64,000 nucleotides of DNA from Hevea brasiliensis (GCF_030052815.1 NC_079493.1:57517191-57581190), one strand, 5' to 3'. Shown: positions 1 through 13,243, counted from the first letter of the stretch. A program made the numbers and translations. The notes: a model not told the origin generated them from the letters alone.

Positions 1-101
1 GATTTTTTCTTCTTTATCCGACTCCCCTTGGTTAATGCAATTAATTCTTCAGTTACTAATGCATCCGCTTTGGTTTCTGTATGCAATAAATGCCCAGGCC
101 C

Positions 102-110
102 TATATATAT
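102..110 (+). promoter_or_regulatory. Candidate TATA box
   Basis: The tract TATATATAT is followed by a CT-rich leader of about 100 bases, which is typical spacing and composition for a plant promoter and 5' UTR. The first ATG after that leader is at 214. No upstream context is available because the window starts here. Confidence 0.4.
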
Positions 111-213
111 GCACCAACGTGGAAATCCCCTTCAAACTTCACTTTTCTCCTTCAATTTTTTTTTTCAATGCTCTTTTGCTCCAATTCAAGCTTCTCTGAT
201 AAAAATTCTGATT

Positions 214-624
214 ATGGCTGCTTTTGATCTTTTCCCAACTGTTTTCTTCACCCTTCGCCTGAAAGTTTATGAACTCGGTGATCAGAGAACCATAAGGATG
301 TTATATGATGAGAATGATGGAACCAGACTAATTTACCAATCAAGATCAAAAGTGACGAATGTGCCTATCTCGAATCGGTCTACCGGTATAATTAGTGGAC
401 CGATCTCTGGCAAGAGGACTGCTAATTTCAATCTTAATGTCGGTGACTACCTGTTGAAGTTCATTTGGCCCCTCACCACATCAGGCGTCCCGACTACAGC
501 TCGGTTCTGGTCTATGACATCAGCAATGACTCCGCTCACTATCATGAGAGTCATAGTCACCCTATCAGAACTGCACATCTATCCAATACTTGTGGTTGGC
601 TTTTCGATCAAACACATCTTTTGA
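214..624 (+). CDS. Unrecognised 136-aa ORF behind a TATA box
   Basis: I do not recognise this protein. The reading frame is open from base 28, but the TATA-like tract at 102-110 and the CT-rich leader favour the ATG at 214, which gives 136 residues starting MAAFDLFPTVFF. The N-terminus is hydrophobic. The middle is hydrophilic with a serine/threonine-rich stretch, and no catalytic motif, zinc finger or signal peptide stands out. The stop is followed by an AT-rich tail (about 715-760) that resembles a plant 3' UTR. It could be a fragment of the same retroelement as the gag-like gene downstream, or a chance ORF. Nothing in the sequence decides between these. Confidence 0.25.
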   Translation: MAAFDLFPTVFFTLRLKVYELGDQRTIRMLYDENDGTRLIYQSRSKVTNVPISNRSTGIISGPISGKRTANFNLNVGDYLLKFIWPLTTSGVPTTARFWSMTSAMTPLTIMRVIVTLSELHIYPILVVGFSIKHIF

Positions 625-1001
625 TTTAGCCACAAGCCTAGGCTTTGACATAGGCCATTATTAGGTAAGATGTAGTGCTGATCTTTAGAGATCGCCCAAA
701 TGATGTAATCCGATCTTTTGAAAATGAAATGAAATTTTATTTGAAGGTTTTTATTTTATTATTGCATTAGTTATTTTTCCAATCTCTTATATGCATATCC
801 GATCTGATCCCTAAACGAATCGCCATTAGCCGATCCATGATTTCGAAAGTTTGTTCGATCCGAAGACCTTGGCTAACCGATCTCATTTATTCAATTTTTT
901 ATTATGTTTCTAGAACTTTTTTGCGATGTGTCGAGGAAGCGGCCGGTTCCACTAACCGATGTGTCACTTGGGACTTCGCGAGCATTTAATGCTTAGACGA
1001 G

Positions 1002-1009
1002 TATAAATA
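1002..1009 (+). promoter_or_regulatory. TATA box of the gag-like remnant
   Basis: A textbook TATAAATA lies about 150 bases upstream of the first ATG of the broken gag-like gene (1160). It is followed by a C/T-rich leader. This looks like the original promoter of that element. Confidence 0.6.
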
Positions 1010-2042
1010 GGGGTGAGATGAGTCAGTCATTTCCTTATGTCATTTTCAGAACCTCTCTAGCTATCCCAGCGTTTTCTCTCATTTTTTCAAGTTTTTCTGG
1101 CACCGATCACATTCCAGTAAGGATTTTAATTCTTTTCTCGGTTAATTTCTTTTGTTTCCATGAAAATGAGCAGCGTCGAGGGTAAGAGCGCTACCAGCCC
1201 GCTTTCCGTCCATATTTCATGGACCTCGAAAGAAGCCGAAAGCCGATGCGACTGGATTAAGCGAATGTACCAATATAGTCATTGTTTCGATTACTGGTCT
1301 GGCTGCCAGACCAAGGCGAGGAGCGTATTTGAGAAGAGAAAACCTGCCAATTGATGAGTTACCTTCGGTCCTGAGAGAAACCGATCTCCAATCTATAAGT
1401 CAGGAGTACAATCTGCGGATCGACTCCTTTGAACTGATTAAATGCCATGGCAACCATCGGGCCAATCACTTCTTCGATGAAAGCAATCTCATCATGGTGT
1501 ACGAAGAGCAGCTAAAGGTTGGGCTTTATTTCCCTTTAGATGAATTTTACAACGCCATCCTAAAGTTTCACCACGTCTCGGTAGCTCAAGTGCATCTGAA
1601 CTCCTTGCAGACTTTGGTAGCCTTCCAGGGCCTCTGCAGAGCTAAGGGACTGGAGCCCACGGCTAAAGTTTTTACCGAGCTACATAGGCTTACTTGAAGG
1701 AAAGATAATGAATTTTGGTTCTTTCAAGCAAAGCCGAACTGTGGGCTCTTCATTGATCTCCCTTCTTCATTGAAGAATTGGAAAAATCGGTTCTTTATAT
1801 TGAGGAGCAAAATTCGGAATGGCTTTGAGGGTATCCCACAGAGTTGCCAACACCTGGTCGCTCTGATCCTGAAGAAGATCACCTTAAATAAGGACGAAGA
1901 TGCCATGGTGAAAGATTTTAAGTCTCAGCATCCACCCAGAAATTCTCGTGCTTAAACGCGGTAATGGCCATACTGAAGTATTGGATGATGCGGCTAATCA
2001 CTGACGAAGACTACGAGCTTCAGCTCTCTGACCACAGCCCTG

Positions 2043-2103
2043 GTACTATCCATACCTCTGGCTTTTGAATCTTAGCGAATTCACTGACTTCTTCTTTGTG
2101 CAG
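2043..2103 (+). other. Candidate 61-nt intron in the gag-like pseudogene
   Basis: The stretch begins GTACTATCC and ends with the pyrimidine-rich acceptor TTCTTCTTTGTGCAG, with a CTGAC branch-point-like word about 20 bases upstream. Coding similarity stops at the proposed donor and resumes with ATGGCGGGC just after the acceptor. At 61 nt it is near the lower limit for plant introns. Confidence 0.4.
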
Positions 2104-2782
2104 GTATGGCGGGCGGTGACACTTCCAAGGAGAGCTCAAGCAAAAGAGGGAAATCTCCCGAAAAGTGCCGGCGATGAAGGGGGCCACCGTTGCTGATGCT
2201 CAGACCCCTTAGCATGAATTAGTAGAGATGCCAAGCTCTCCTCCCCGACCTCAGGAGCAGCCAATCCCAGAGGTAGAGGTCGTCACTCCTGCTCCTCAGC
2301 ATATCAAACTTCCACCTCCCCCGCCTCCTCCGATATCTTCCAATGTGAAACGGGAGTCCTCGGGTTCTATGATTAGGATTCTTTCCCGAGGCGCTCAGCT
2401 CCTGATCCAATCATTGGAAAGGAACCACTCTACCAGAGGGAATCCCAGCCTAGCCAAAGTTATGGGTGCCTCCATCTGCTTCCAAGAGGATCAAAACAGA
2501 TTGGCAGAGGAGAGCATTGATGATAGTCTAACTTAGACTATGAGTTTGGGCTTGGAGGCCATCTCAAATCAACACGTAATCAGAGAGAAGGCCCACTCCT
2601 TAAAGAGGGAGATCCTTAAGGCGGTCCAGGACACCTCAGCTGCACAGGCCCAACTCTCCTCTGCCAATGACTACATCGCCAGATTGGAAGATTAGATAAA
2701 GCGCTGCGAAGAGAAAATAGCCGAAGTGGAGCAAGAACTTGAAGTCACCCAGGCTGGTCGATCTACTGATCTCGCTCGCTTT

Positions 2783-2866
2783 GATGAGGAACTTCGGGCA
2801 AAGGAGGAGGAGCTCCGAGCGAAGGATGAGGAGCTTCAAGCCAAGGATGAGGAGCTCCAAGCTAAG
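2783..2866 (+). repeat. Four tandem 21-bp units coding for a coiled coil
   Basis: Four imperfect 21-base units encode seven-residue repeats of the type DEELQAKD. The period matches a heptad, so the repeats lengthen the predicted coiled coil in whole turns. Confidence 0.75.
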
Positions 2867-5800
2867 GAAGAGGAAAGCACCACAAAAGAAGCCGGGGCTT
2901 ATGTGAATGCTTATAATGACCTTCTAACCGAGCTGAGGAAGTGGTATCCTGAAGAAGACTTCTCCTGGATGAATGAGCTTGCCCCAGAGGCCGAAGAGGA
3001 GAGCGACGAGGAGCCAGAGAGAGAGAGAGAGGGGGAGAGAATCAGATAATGGATGATGTGCTTGGGAAGCAGGCTGGGGGTGACCCACCTGCTGAGTGAC
3101 TTGTATATTATTTTTCTTTGAAATGAATGGAAATCCTTTTTGTTCAATTTCTTGATGAGATTGGTAAGAGTTCAAATTGTATGAGTACTTTAATTGTTTG
3201 AATGTATTGGAACATTAAACTTGAAAGCAATCATTAACCCAAGTATAAGAGATCGGAAAAACATTACACGTAAGCATGAGATCGAACTAAGCCATGACCA
3301 AACACCGGGTAAAACTTTAGAACATTAGAATTGGAAAGACTTGACATTAATTTGAATTCTTAAGATCGGGATCGTCATTACACCGAATAGAAACCCTAAC
3401 ATTATTTTAAGGAATATCTGGGGCATTCAAGTGAGAAGCCCAATCATAACATTAACTAAATGAAGTTCTGCAATATTTATACAGAGAGATCAGAGAATAT
3501 CCATAGGCAATATTGGATGGTTCGGAGACCCACTATTGATTCGAACCCATCTGATAAGAGATCAAAAAACAATTAACTAAGTATAGGATCAGTTTATTCC
3601 ATGGTCGAGCAATTGATGAGTTCGGAAAAGTCATTTGTGATTGAAGGACATCGGCTGAGAGCGGATGACAAAGTCAATCTTAAAGTCCCTTGATTTCAAA
3701 GGTCAGCCAAAATATGGTGTCGACACTTCACATAGGACATGTATAACACCCCTCACCCGTCTATAGTGTAGCCGAGCAAGGCGTGTCACATGGACTGCTG
3801 GAGCACCTGATCTTATCTGATTTCATTACGATTATTGATTTACTTGTTCAAAAACTTTATCTAAGGTTTAGGCTATTTTTACTGTTTATCAAAATCTAAC
3901 TAATTTGGAAATTTCAAAAATTTTAACAATAATCCAGCAGAGTGCCGACTGTAATTTGGACTAACAGTTCTTCTGAACCTGCAAAAAATAATTTCAATAT
4001 ATACTCAAATTCACAACTCATAATCAGTCTCAAAATTTCTCATACTCAATCTCAATCAGAATCATCATGATCAGATACTTAACTCAAATATCAGAATTCT
4101 TACATTTCATTATCTTACATAATTTGACAACTAATTACATAAGTTTGTCAAGTGCAAGATATACAAATAATTTACAATATACTTAGAATGAACAAAATAC
4201 ATAACATGTATAAATATGAGCCCTATCTACATGCATTGCTGATGAGGTGACAACCTTGAACTCTTTTGATACTTCTGCAGATCTGGACTCCAAAATCTCA
4301 GTCAAAGTACCTGCGCGAGGAAAAAAAATTCCATCATGCTATACATTTTCTGCTTAGTGGGCAATAGTATAACAAGAAATAATATATACAAATAAAGAAA
4401 GAAATTGTAACACCCTCACTGTAGCAATTCCATACATTCTACTCTTCCGATGACGGGTGTCGGTCCAGATAGCTAGAACATCTGGAAAATATTTAGACTA
4501 GAGTAAGGAGTCATAAATAACTCAAATATTAATATGAAAAATTTAGGAAAAATTTTAGAAATAAAATACAATGAAGTTAAATGAGCCGGTGCCCTAGTGA
4601 TAGGTAACCCAATGGGAAGTTGCGGTCTTCGCAGCTAGAAGCCCTAAACCCGGGAGAAATTTCATAAAATAATTTTTGAGACTCCAGAGAAGAGTTATTA
4701 AGGTTTTGATGGCATTAGAATGCCAAGAAAATGTTTAGGAAAATTTTTAGATCAGTACAGACGATTTTGGCTCAATAAGCCAAACGGAGGGCATTTTGGT
4801 CATTTTGTCTTTAGAGATAATTTTTGACCAACTTGTCCAGTTAAGTAAATAATTATTATGATATAAAATATGAACAAATATTACTAAAAATTAAATAAAA
4901 AATGAGTAGAAAAGAAAAGAAAAAGAAAATGAAAGAAAAATTGAAATATGACATCACACGATGTCATTAGGGAGCTCTCCACCAATCACAACTTAACAAA
5001 ATTACTTAAGGGATAAAAAATGAATAAAGATGTGATAAAAAGAAAACAAATCTGCATCTGCTTCACTATGGGCAGCTGAACCAAAGGAAAAAAGAGAGAA
5101 AGAGAAGAAAGAAACCACCATTAAAGCTCTACCAAGCTTGAGTTCACCCACCATTTCACCTTAAAACCCCATCATCCCTTCAGAAAAATTAATCCTCACC
5201 ACTAGCACAATACTTGGACAGCAAAAAGAAAGAGAAAAAGAGGAGTTCTCAAGCTTTGGGAATTGGCTAAATGAAGGTTAGTGCCATATCCTTTGCTTTT
5301 ACATCTTTCTAAACATGAATTTAAGCTAAGTTAAGTTGAAATTTTGATAAAAATTGAATTAATGAGGCATGATTTATGTTCCATGAAATTTGGGCAGCCT
5401 TGATATGAGTTAGGGTTAGGATAATTCTTTGGTTTAAAGTGACATATTAGCTGCCCCTAGTATAAATTATATGATTAGTATAGCAAATTAGCAGTAAGAT
5501 GCATGAATTGGAGGCTTGGTCAATTAGGGTTAGGGTTTTGAAATTTAATTTTGGTAGTGGATGAAAATGTACATAAACTAAAGTTTTAATTGTCAATTAC
5601 TGACCATTTGGCTATGATTTGTCACACCCTACTCCCCTGTAAGATGTAACATGATCCCATAGTACACCTAATGAATTACCGTACTTCGCCTACCAATAAT
5701 CCATTAAATATACTAAAAAGGATTTTAAAATAATTTTCATGAAATTTAAATCATCGATTAAAATTTGGTGTTATAAATTTTTTTTCAAAATTTCGGCAAA

Positions 5801-6210
5801 GTATCGGCTGTATTTTGAGAAAACAGTTCTTCAAAACCTGCAAAGAACACATTCCCAATATGTTTTCTCAAATACAACTTTAATAACTTCATTTGAACCC
5901 ATAATTCAAATCTAAATAGTCAAATCAATCTCCTCATAAAAGAAACATTTCATTGATTACAAGACTCAAAATTAATATTACAAAACTATTCAGATAAATG
6001 AAATCCCAAATTTACATTTATAATAATTTATATTTAATTACATACCAAAATATTTTACAAGAGTTTTGATACAACTACTCAAATAATTTACATACATATT
6101 ATTACATGCATACATCAAAACCTATGTACGTGGGTATACCTATGATATACCTGGAGCTGATCTGAATGTGTCTTCAAAGAAACTTACTCACTGCTCTATG
6201 CTCTTCTTAC

Positions 6211-6251
6211 CTGCGACAGCATACAAGGCTATCGCTGAGTGATGAACTCAG
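6211..6251 (-). other. Tandem hairpin pair in LTR D
   Basis: On the minus strand, hairpin 1 is CTGAGT...ACTCAG. It is followed at once by hairpin 2, GCGATAGC...GCTGTCGC, an 8-bp stem with one G-U pair, and then CAGGT. The same layout with other stem sequences occurs in LTRs A, A', B, C, D2, E2 and F2. Confidence 0.7.
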
Positions 6252-6508
6252 TGGTGCACAACTATAATTTAAAACATAGTACAATATACATCGATAAAAT
6301 TTACAGCAAATAATTTAGAAATCTGAATACTCATCAAATTCCAAAACTCAAAATATTTATCGCCAATAGTGTAAATCATTTGTATGAAATGACTTTGACC
6401 ACGAAATTCAATTTATCAAATCATGACTAACCATTTAAGGTAGTTCCACAAAATCAATTATACATAAATCATAACTGAAATCACAATTATTTACTATTCA
6501 AAAACATT

Positions 6509-6603
6509 CTGTGTCTCAAAAACCATGTTGTATCTCAAAAACCACGTTGTATCTCAAAAACCATGCTGTATCTCAAAAATCATACTGTATCCCAAAAATC
6601 ATT
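6509..6603 (+). repeat. Five tandem 19-bp units in LTR D
   Basis: Five copies of a 19-base unit of the form CTGTATCTCAAAAACCATG lie head to tail, with a sixth decayed copy to about 6622. It is a simple tandem array that probably grew by replication slippage in the LTR. Confidence 0.85.
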
Positions 6604-6654
6604 TTTTATCTCACTAACTATGCAAGACTAATCCGAAAGGGCCATGTTCGAAGT

Positions 6655-6724
6655 GATTCTAACTCCCTATGGTCGGAGAGGTCAAATTAGATTCTAACTC
6701 CCTATGGTCGGAGAGGTCGAATCA
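6655..6724 (+). repeat. 35-bp tandem duplication in LTR D
   Basis: Two adjacent 35-base copies (6655-6689 and 6690-6724) share the core CTCCCTATGGTCGGAGAGGT and differ at two positions near their ends. Confidence 0.85.
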
Positions 6725-9700
6725 TCGTGCACAGTGCACATCACAATAATGAATCTTCCACAAGGGCCATAACGATAAAAAAAACTTAGATCTAACCTCA
6801 AATCAGAGGAAAATCTAAGCCTGTGCACGTACCATGGTAATCAAAACACAACTAACTCCATTGTCTTCTCAATAAATGAGAGAGACGGGTAATAACCTAG
6901 TCAAGCATATCACAATCCTTTTAGTGAGCATAAATCACAATATAATTCGATTCAAATTCAATTCCAATATCCTATAATTTTTATGCTCATCACAATTCAA
7001 ATCATAAATTTGCATTTTTCCATGAAAATTACCATCACAATTCAAAATATGTCCTATCACAATTTTCCAAAACATAATTTATTCAATCCATAACAATGCT
7101 TAATACTTGTGGAAATACCATTTCACAAAGCTAAATTCATACATACTATAACAATTTCAATAATCATTGAATTAAATCCAATGCTTGTTAAACATAATAC
7201 ATAAGAAACATATGCCATATAATCATATGAAATATTCAAAACAAAATCAGTTAAAAACTAGCTATGCACAAACCTCTGATAACTGTCTCTTGGCTCTGAC
7301 TCAGTGTTTTCTTCCCCTTCCCTGAGTCTTTGCTAACTGAGAAACACAATTTTGAAGTGTTCAATACTCATTTAAACTGTCTCGAAGAATAAGGTTCAAT
7401 AATTAATTTATCGAATTCTATTATTTCCTTAGTCAACCTAAGATGTCAACCCTCGATGCAGTCTAGGTGAATTAGGTTTTAATGCTACCAATATGTCACA
7501 TTTGTAGCCTTTTAGTACTGGTACATGTTACCAAATTCATTTCCATGTAAATTGCGTTTTATTGCAATTGTCGGATCCCGGTATACTAATTTGATCTAGC
7601 CGGATGACCTAGTTCCCTCTGCTTTTCGGTTTTGGTCAAAACTAAAAACTTGTAGATCTACATCTTATTGCACGCGGGGAAAAATTTCAGGTGATTCTGA
7701 GTTTACTAGACCAAGTTATGGTCATTTTACTATTGCTAGTCAGAATGTACCAAAATTGGTCACTTTAGGTTATTTAGGTCAATTTTGGTTCGGCCAATTT
7801 TTGGACCCAAAATTGTGCAAGCTTTTTGACTTGCTTATGGTCATTTCTGGGCTTTGGTGTCTTCATAAGACTTGTAGATATATGTCTTAACTATTCATGG
7901 TTAAAATTTCAGGTCAATTAGACCTGTTTTGAGTGAGTTATGACTTAAACACTAACTGCTACCCAAATGGTAAATTTTCAGTCCCTAATTGCACTAATCC
8001 GGATTTGGTCTTTTTTCAAGTTACCTTACAAGCAGAATTTTGGCAAGCTTCCTTCATGAAAGTTGGCACATTTTGTGCCTAGTTTCACCTCCAATCAGTT
8101 TCATACCAATTGGAGCCACACACTTAAGGTTCTAAGCCCAAAACCTAACTGCCCTATTGCATTTCCTTCATTTCTCATCAAAGGTCACTTTTAGCATTAC
8201 CAAACTCCACATTCATGTCAACTTTGGTTTGTACCATAATCTAAACATATTTTACCACATATTGTTGATCATTTTGGAAGCTTATAATCACCCTCAATAT
8301 GCACCATTTAGAATAGAATTTTTCAAGCTCAAATTACAACAATTCAATCACTTAACCTAGCTCATTTACATGTCCAACCTCACACCATCATACATATTCC
8401 CAAGCTGCCATAACAACTATCACCATTCAACGTTAATATTCCATAAACCAAACATGAAATAACATCATTATGGTTCACCAAACCAAGCTGCCGATTCATA
8501 CATTACAGTCCATTAATTTCCAAGCTTCCAAATTCAAGTACACATTCACAATACTAAGTATACATCACCCAAATTAATTCCTACACACATAAACATTTAA
8601 TCAACCTTTTAATCTACCATTGACAAGCAAGAATAAACTGTCCTCAAAGAGTTTTCCATGGCTGCCAAAAATACACCTCTCCCTTTAAACATCAAACCTC
8701 AAAAATCTCTCCATAATTCAAGTACCCATAACATTCTTACTAAATTTAATGAAGCCATAACCCAAAAACACTAACTTATCACTTTGGAAACTCTTCAAAA
8801 TCTCTCCAAAACTTGGTCTTCTTGTTACCTATCTACTGCCCAAGGTGTATGGACAATCTTTAATGAAGGAAAGTGCCAAGAAAGGAGCTTGAATCTCACA
8901 TGCATGGAGCTTCAAACCATACGTCAATGGAGTTTTTTGGGAGCAAATTTCTGCTGGTTCTAAGGTTGAAGATGAAGATGTGTATTCTGCCCAAGATGAT
9001 GAGTTAGTGGTCAACTTTGATGGGTGAGTGGAGGACTAAGCTTAAATTAAATATTAGTTTACTATAAGATTTCATTTTCCCACATTAAGCTTCCCACTTT
9101 TGCTATTTGCATTAGGTACCACTAATTTAAATTTTCATGACATTTTCCAAGTGTAATATCATATATTTTTAATGGACATTTATGTCAAAAGACAACTCGG
9201 GGTGTCAAATGACCACAATCCCCTGTTCGGGTTGCATTCCTGATTTTTCGGTAACACCGAGTTTTGTCCGTTTTTCGATTTCTCACTTTTCTTTGTACTA
9301 ATTAATTAATTTTTCTTTATATTTATAACGGCATTTATACTTCAATAGACATTTATTTAAGTCCTAAAAATATTTTTCAGGGTTCCTCGCGGTCCGGGGC
9401 TAGTCAACGGTCTACGCCGCGACTTCCCAGTGCGGTCACCCATCGCTAGGGTTCTCGACTCGCTTAACTTGGTTAAATTTCTTTGCTATTATTTTTCCTT
9501 TGTTTTTCTTGTATTTTCTTTTCTTGTATTTCATTATTTTATGTCTCCTCACTCATATCGAAGTGTAGTTCTAGGCATCCTAGCTGTCCAGACAACACTG
9601 GCCACTGGAACAGTAGAACGCACTACCGAACTTAGGGGTGTTACATGACTAATGAGGAATTGAAGTGATTTATGCTAATGGAATTGAGGGTAGATGTGCT

Positions 9701-12700
9701 TTCTTGAGTGCCCTGTAAGTCTGGAGTGAGTCCAGCAAGTTTGGACAGCTATAACTTGAGTTGTGTAGGTTCAATTGGTGTAAGGACAATTGGACATGAA
9801 ACTAGACACATAATGGCACAACTTTCATGAAGGAACCCTATCCAGAAACCAAACTTAGGATGCCCTAAAAATTGACCAAATCCAGGTAACACACATTCTG
9901 CCTGGGCAGAATGACCAAATGAATAGCGTTCATTCATTTGGTCATTACTCACTGTAGAAATGTCCAATTGACCTAAAATTTATGTCAATGGAAATCTTAG
10001 ACAATTTAGGACAACTTTCATGAAGGACACAATTCCAAATTTTGAACAGAACTTAATGAAATTGCCCACCAAACTCAAGACACTAAAACTACTAGAATAG
10101 ATTCTGCCCAGAAATTCTGGGCACTACCCTATCCGGCCAGTTATGGTATTTAGGCCACAACATGAGCTACAAAACTCCAAATGGAGTGATTCAAAAAGGA
10201 AATTAAAGAAGACACAATAAGGAACAACTTTGATGAAAAAAGTTAGCCCAATTTCCATCGTAGAATTGTCTAATAGAACAGTAAACTTAGGTAATCAAAA
10301 CTAAAAATTTAGAAATGTATCTAGGAGACTTTAAATTGCAATTGGCAATTAATAATAACAAATATAAAACTCAAAATGTGGGATCTTGGTGTAATTAGAA
10401 TTAACATATCCATTAAGTATGAAAAAGTCAACATTTTGGTTGACTAGTAATGTAACAACCCCACTGTACATATTCTGTGCGTTTTATTGCTCCAGTGGCC
10501 AAATAACAGTCCAGGCAAGTCAGGATGTCTGGAACTACACTTTGGTGATAGTGAACAGACATATAATGATGAAATAAATAAAAAGAAAATACAAGAAAAA
10601 TCAAAGAAAAATGAAAGAGAAAAAGTGAAGCTAAGTTAAATGAGTCGGCACCATAGCGATGGGTGACCGCACTGGGAAGGCCGTTGCCGACCCCAGGACC
10701 GCGGGGAACCCTCAGAATTTAATTTTGAGACATAAATAAAGGTTTATTGAAATGTAATTGGCACTAAAAATATCAAAGAAAAATTAATAAATTAGTACAA
10801 AGAAAAACAAAAAATCGAGAAACAGATAAAAATTGGTGTTACCGAAAAATTTGGAATATAACCCGAAGTGGGGCATTTTGGTCATTTGACACCAAGAGCT
10901 GCCTTTTGACCTCAATGTCCATTAAAAATAAATAATATTGCACATAGAAAATGTCATGAAAAATTAAATTTCGATACATTATAAAAATAGTAAAAGAAAT
11001 GGGGGGTAAACTTAGGATAATAAAAAGTTTAATTATATTTATATATATATTGAGTTAGTGGACCACTAGTGGAGTATTTTAAACACCTAAATGGACATGT
11101 ATAATCCCATAACATCTTCTTCTTCCTCATAACTCATTTTGGCCGAATTTCTTCTCCTCCCAAAATCACCATTAACGTCCCAAGCAAAAGCTTCACATCC
11201 AACATGAATAAGCCATAGTTTTCTCAAGCTCCTTCACTAAAGTTGGTCCACACCTCTTGGGCAGATTATAGGGAACAAAAAGGAAGAAATTTGGTGAAAT
11301 TTTAACAAGCTCTAAAAGTGGTAAGTGTCCAAAACCTCTCCCTCGCTTTAGTAAACCTTGTGTTTAGGTTGAGGTGAGTATTTTAGTGAAGAGAAATGAA
11401 GAAAATCTTGAGAAATGAAATGGTCCATTTTCGGCAGCCATGATTATGTGTTGTATTTGAGTTTTTCTTACCTCTAATGGATGGAAATTATGGTTGATTA
11501 ACTCAAATGGAGGATGTAGTAAGTTAAAATCTAAGTATGTGCATGTAGTGCTTGAATTAAGGGTGTGAAATGGAACCTTAATGCTTTGGGCAAATTGCCA
11601 TGTTTGGCAGCCTATTAAACTATGAATTTGTGTGTAAATATGTAGTTTTTTAATGAAATATGCTAGTGTTAAATTGTGGGCAGCATGTGTAAGTGATATT
11701 GATGTATGATTATGTTGAAGTGTATGTGTAATATTGACATTGAGATATGTTGAATTTTGGTGGAAGTGAATGTTGAACTTAATGGTGAATTGTGTGCATT
11801 AAGCACTTGAATGTTCTACCCAAAATTGTTGCTGGAATTGTGTACAATATATATATGGAAGTGTCATTGATTGAATATTGAAGTAATGAGGAGGAGAAGG
11901 AATATCAAATTGGAAGTGTATGTGTTTTGTGCAGGTTGTATATTGATGGCAGTACCTAAATTAGGTCATAAGTGCCAAAATGTAAACCCAATTGGTATGA
12001 GGCCAATGGGGGGTGAAACTAGACACCAAATAGGCCAACTTTCATGGAGAAATGTTGCCAAAATTTTGCCTAGAAACTGACCTTAAAAATGACCAAATCC
12101 GGAATAGCAACCTTGCAACCCAGATTTTTGACCATATGAACAGTAATCATTAGGATGACCATAACTCACTCAAAACAGGTCCAATTGACCTAAAATTTTT
12201 ACCATGGATAGCTTAGATATAGAGCTACATTTCTTATGAAGACACCAAAGCCCAGAATGACCAGAACCAAGTCAAATAGCTTGCACAAGTTCGGGTACCA
12301 AAACTGCCAAGACTAAAAGTGACCTAAAATTGGCCAAAATTTGCAGTAAAGGTGCAATCAACACTGCTTTAGTAAATTGACCATATCTTGGCCTATACAA
12401 CTCGGAATGACCTGAAATTTTGCTCCGCATGCAATAAGACATAGAGCTACAATTTTGCTTCTTTGACTAGAGGCTAAAAACCAAGAGAAGTAGAACTTTA
12501 AGCTAGACTAATCTAGCATACCAAAAATTGAGAATTTGACATTTACATACAATGATGCTTGAAGCACTTTAGCAATGAATGCCAACTTGTAAAAATGGTA
12601 AATTGCACTATATTGGCAGCATATTGAATTACAATATGTGACATATTGATACTAGAAACAACTTATCCATAATGCCTAAAAAGGTCAACATATGCATTGA

Positions 12701-13205
12701 CTTATGAATTACATAATAGTTAGTAAACTCTAAAAATTGAAGAATTAAACAATTAATTTATAATGTGCCCTAGTTTTCCTAGTTGACTAGTTTGGATAGG
12801 TTGGCATGCCAATAGGATTCTGACAGCTGTTCTGTAAATGGCTTCATGCCATACTGTGTTTTTACAGCTTATTACACCGCACTGTGACTTTAATAGCCTA
12901 CAGCTATACATATTGTGTATTTATTCTTGGCCTATCGCCAGATTGACTATATGGCTTCTTAGCCACACTATTTGCACACCGGGAGACACTTTGTGACCGA
13001 TGGTGTGATGGCTCAAGGTACTAGGTACCCAGTGCCAATATATCCGTTTATCCAGTTTGGTTAGTATATAGGCTACACGAGCAGTAATTCAAGTACTATT
13101 AAATTCAAATAGCTAAATCCAGTCTACTGACATACAGCACCACCAAAAATTTGTAAACACTTTATTTACTTTATTTTACTGTATATTTATTTATAATTAG
13201 CACCA

Positions 13206-13243
13206 CTAAGCAAAATTGCTTAGTGTGTTGCTTTTGTAATGCG
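13206..13243 (+). other. Tandem hairpin pair in LTR B
   Basis: Hairpin 1 is CTAAGCAAAATTGCTTAG, an 8-bp stem with a 2-base loop. Hairpin 2 (13224-13243) is TGTGTTGC/GTAATGCG around a TTTT loop. It pairs along 8 positions only if G-U pairs are allowed, which points to an RNA structure. TAGGT follows. Confidence 0.65.

Larger units (their letters stand above)
1160..3049 (+). pseudogene. Broken gag-like protein gene with PF04195-type region, proline-rich stretch and coiled coil
   Basis: The part at 1329-1830 encodes a region resembling PF04195 (putative gypsy-type transposon): a PLDEFYNAILKFHHVSVAQV-like segment, then VAFQGLCRAKGLEPT, then after an in-frame stop at 1695 a FWFFQ...SLKNWKNRFF segment typical of the family. 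The frame changes near 1950, where a further conserved-looking stretch (LKYWMMRLITDEDYELQL) reads to about 2042. A short GT-AG intron (2043-2103) may follow. The next exon starts at ATG 2106, shifts frame near 2175 and runs through a proline-rich section (2228 onward) to a coiled coil (2726-3049) rich in EELQAKD repeats and ending in an acidic tail. I count at least four in-frame stops and two or three frameshifts, so it is dead. Family membership is from memory of the pattern and was not searched. Confidence 0.6.
1..3739 (+). mobile_element. Decayed gag-like (PF04195-type) retroelement remnant
   Basis: The left 3.7 kb differs from the long-LTR elements that fill the rest of the window. It holds two promoter-like TATA boxes (about 102 and 1002), an unrecognised ORF (214-624) and a broken gag-like gene (1160-3049). 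Segments 780-960 and 3240-3700 are rich in the words CCGATC and GATCGG and contain no ORF I can support. I found no LTR pair or TSD for it, so its ends and class are unknown. It is bounded on the right by minus-strand LTR E at 3740. A large non-autonomous LTR element is plausible, by inference from the gag-like gene only. Confidence 0.5.
5620..9645 (-). mobile_element. Solo LTR D (minus strand) inside C
   Basis: Read on the minus strand this 4.0-kb LTR begins TGTAACACCCC at 9645 and ends TGTGACA at 5620. The flanks are TGATT (5615-5619) and TGACT (9646-9650), a TSD with one mismatch that fits a later C-to-T change. It belongs to the same broad family as D2, F and F2, since its 3' end matches the 49-53 kb LTR. 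It contains no coding domain. The small ORFs within it have no support. Confidence 0.82.

Noticed and set aside
3017..3040. GA-rich run as a regulatory microsatellite
   Set aside because: It is the short acidic and arginine-rich end of the gag-like coding sequence and is too short to treat as a separate element.
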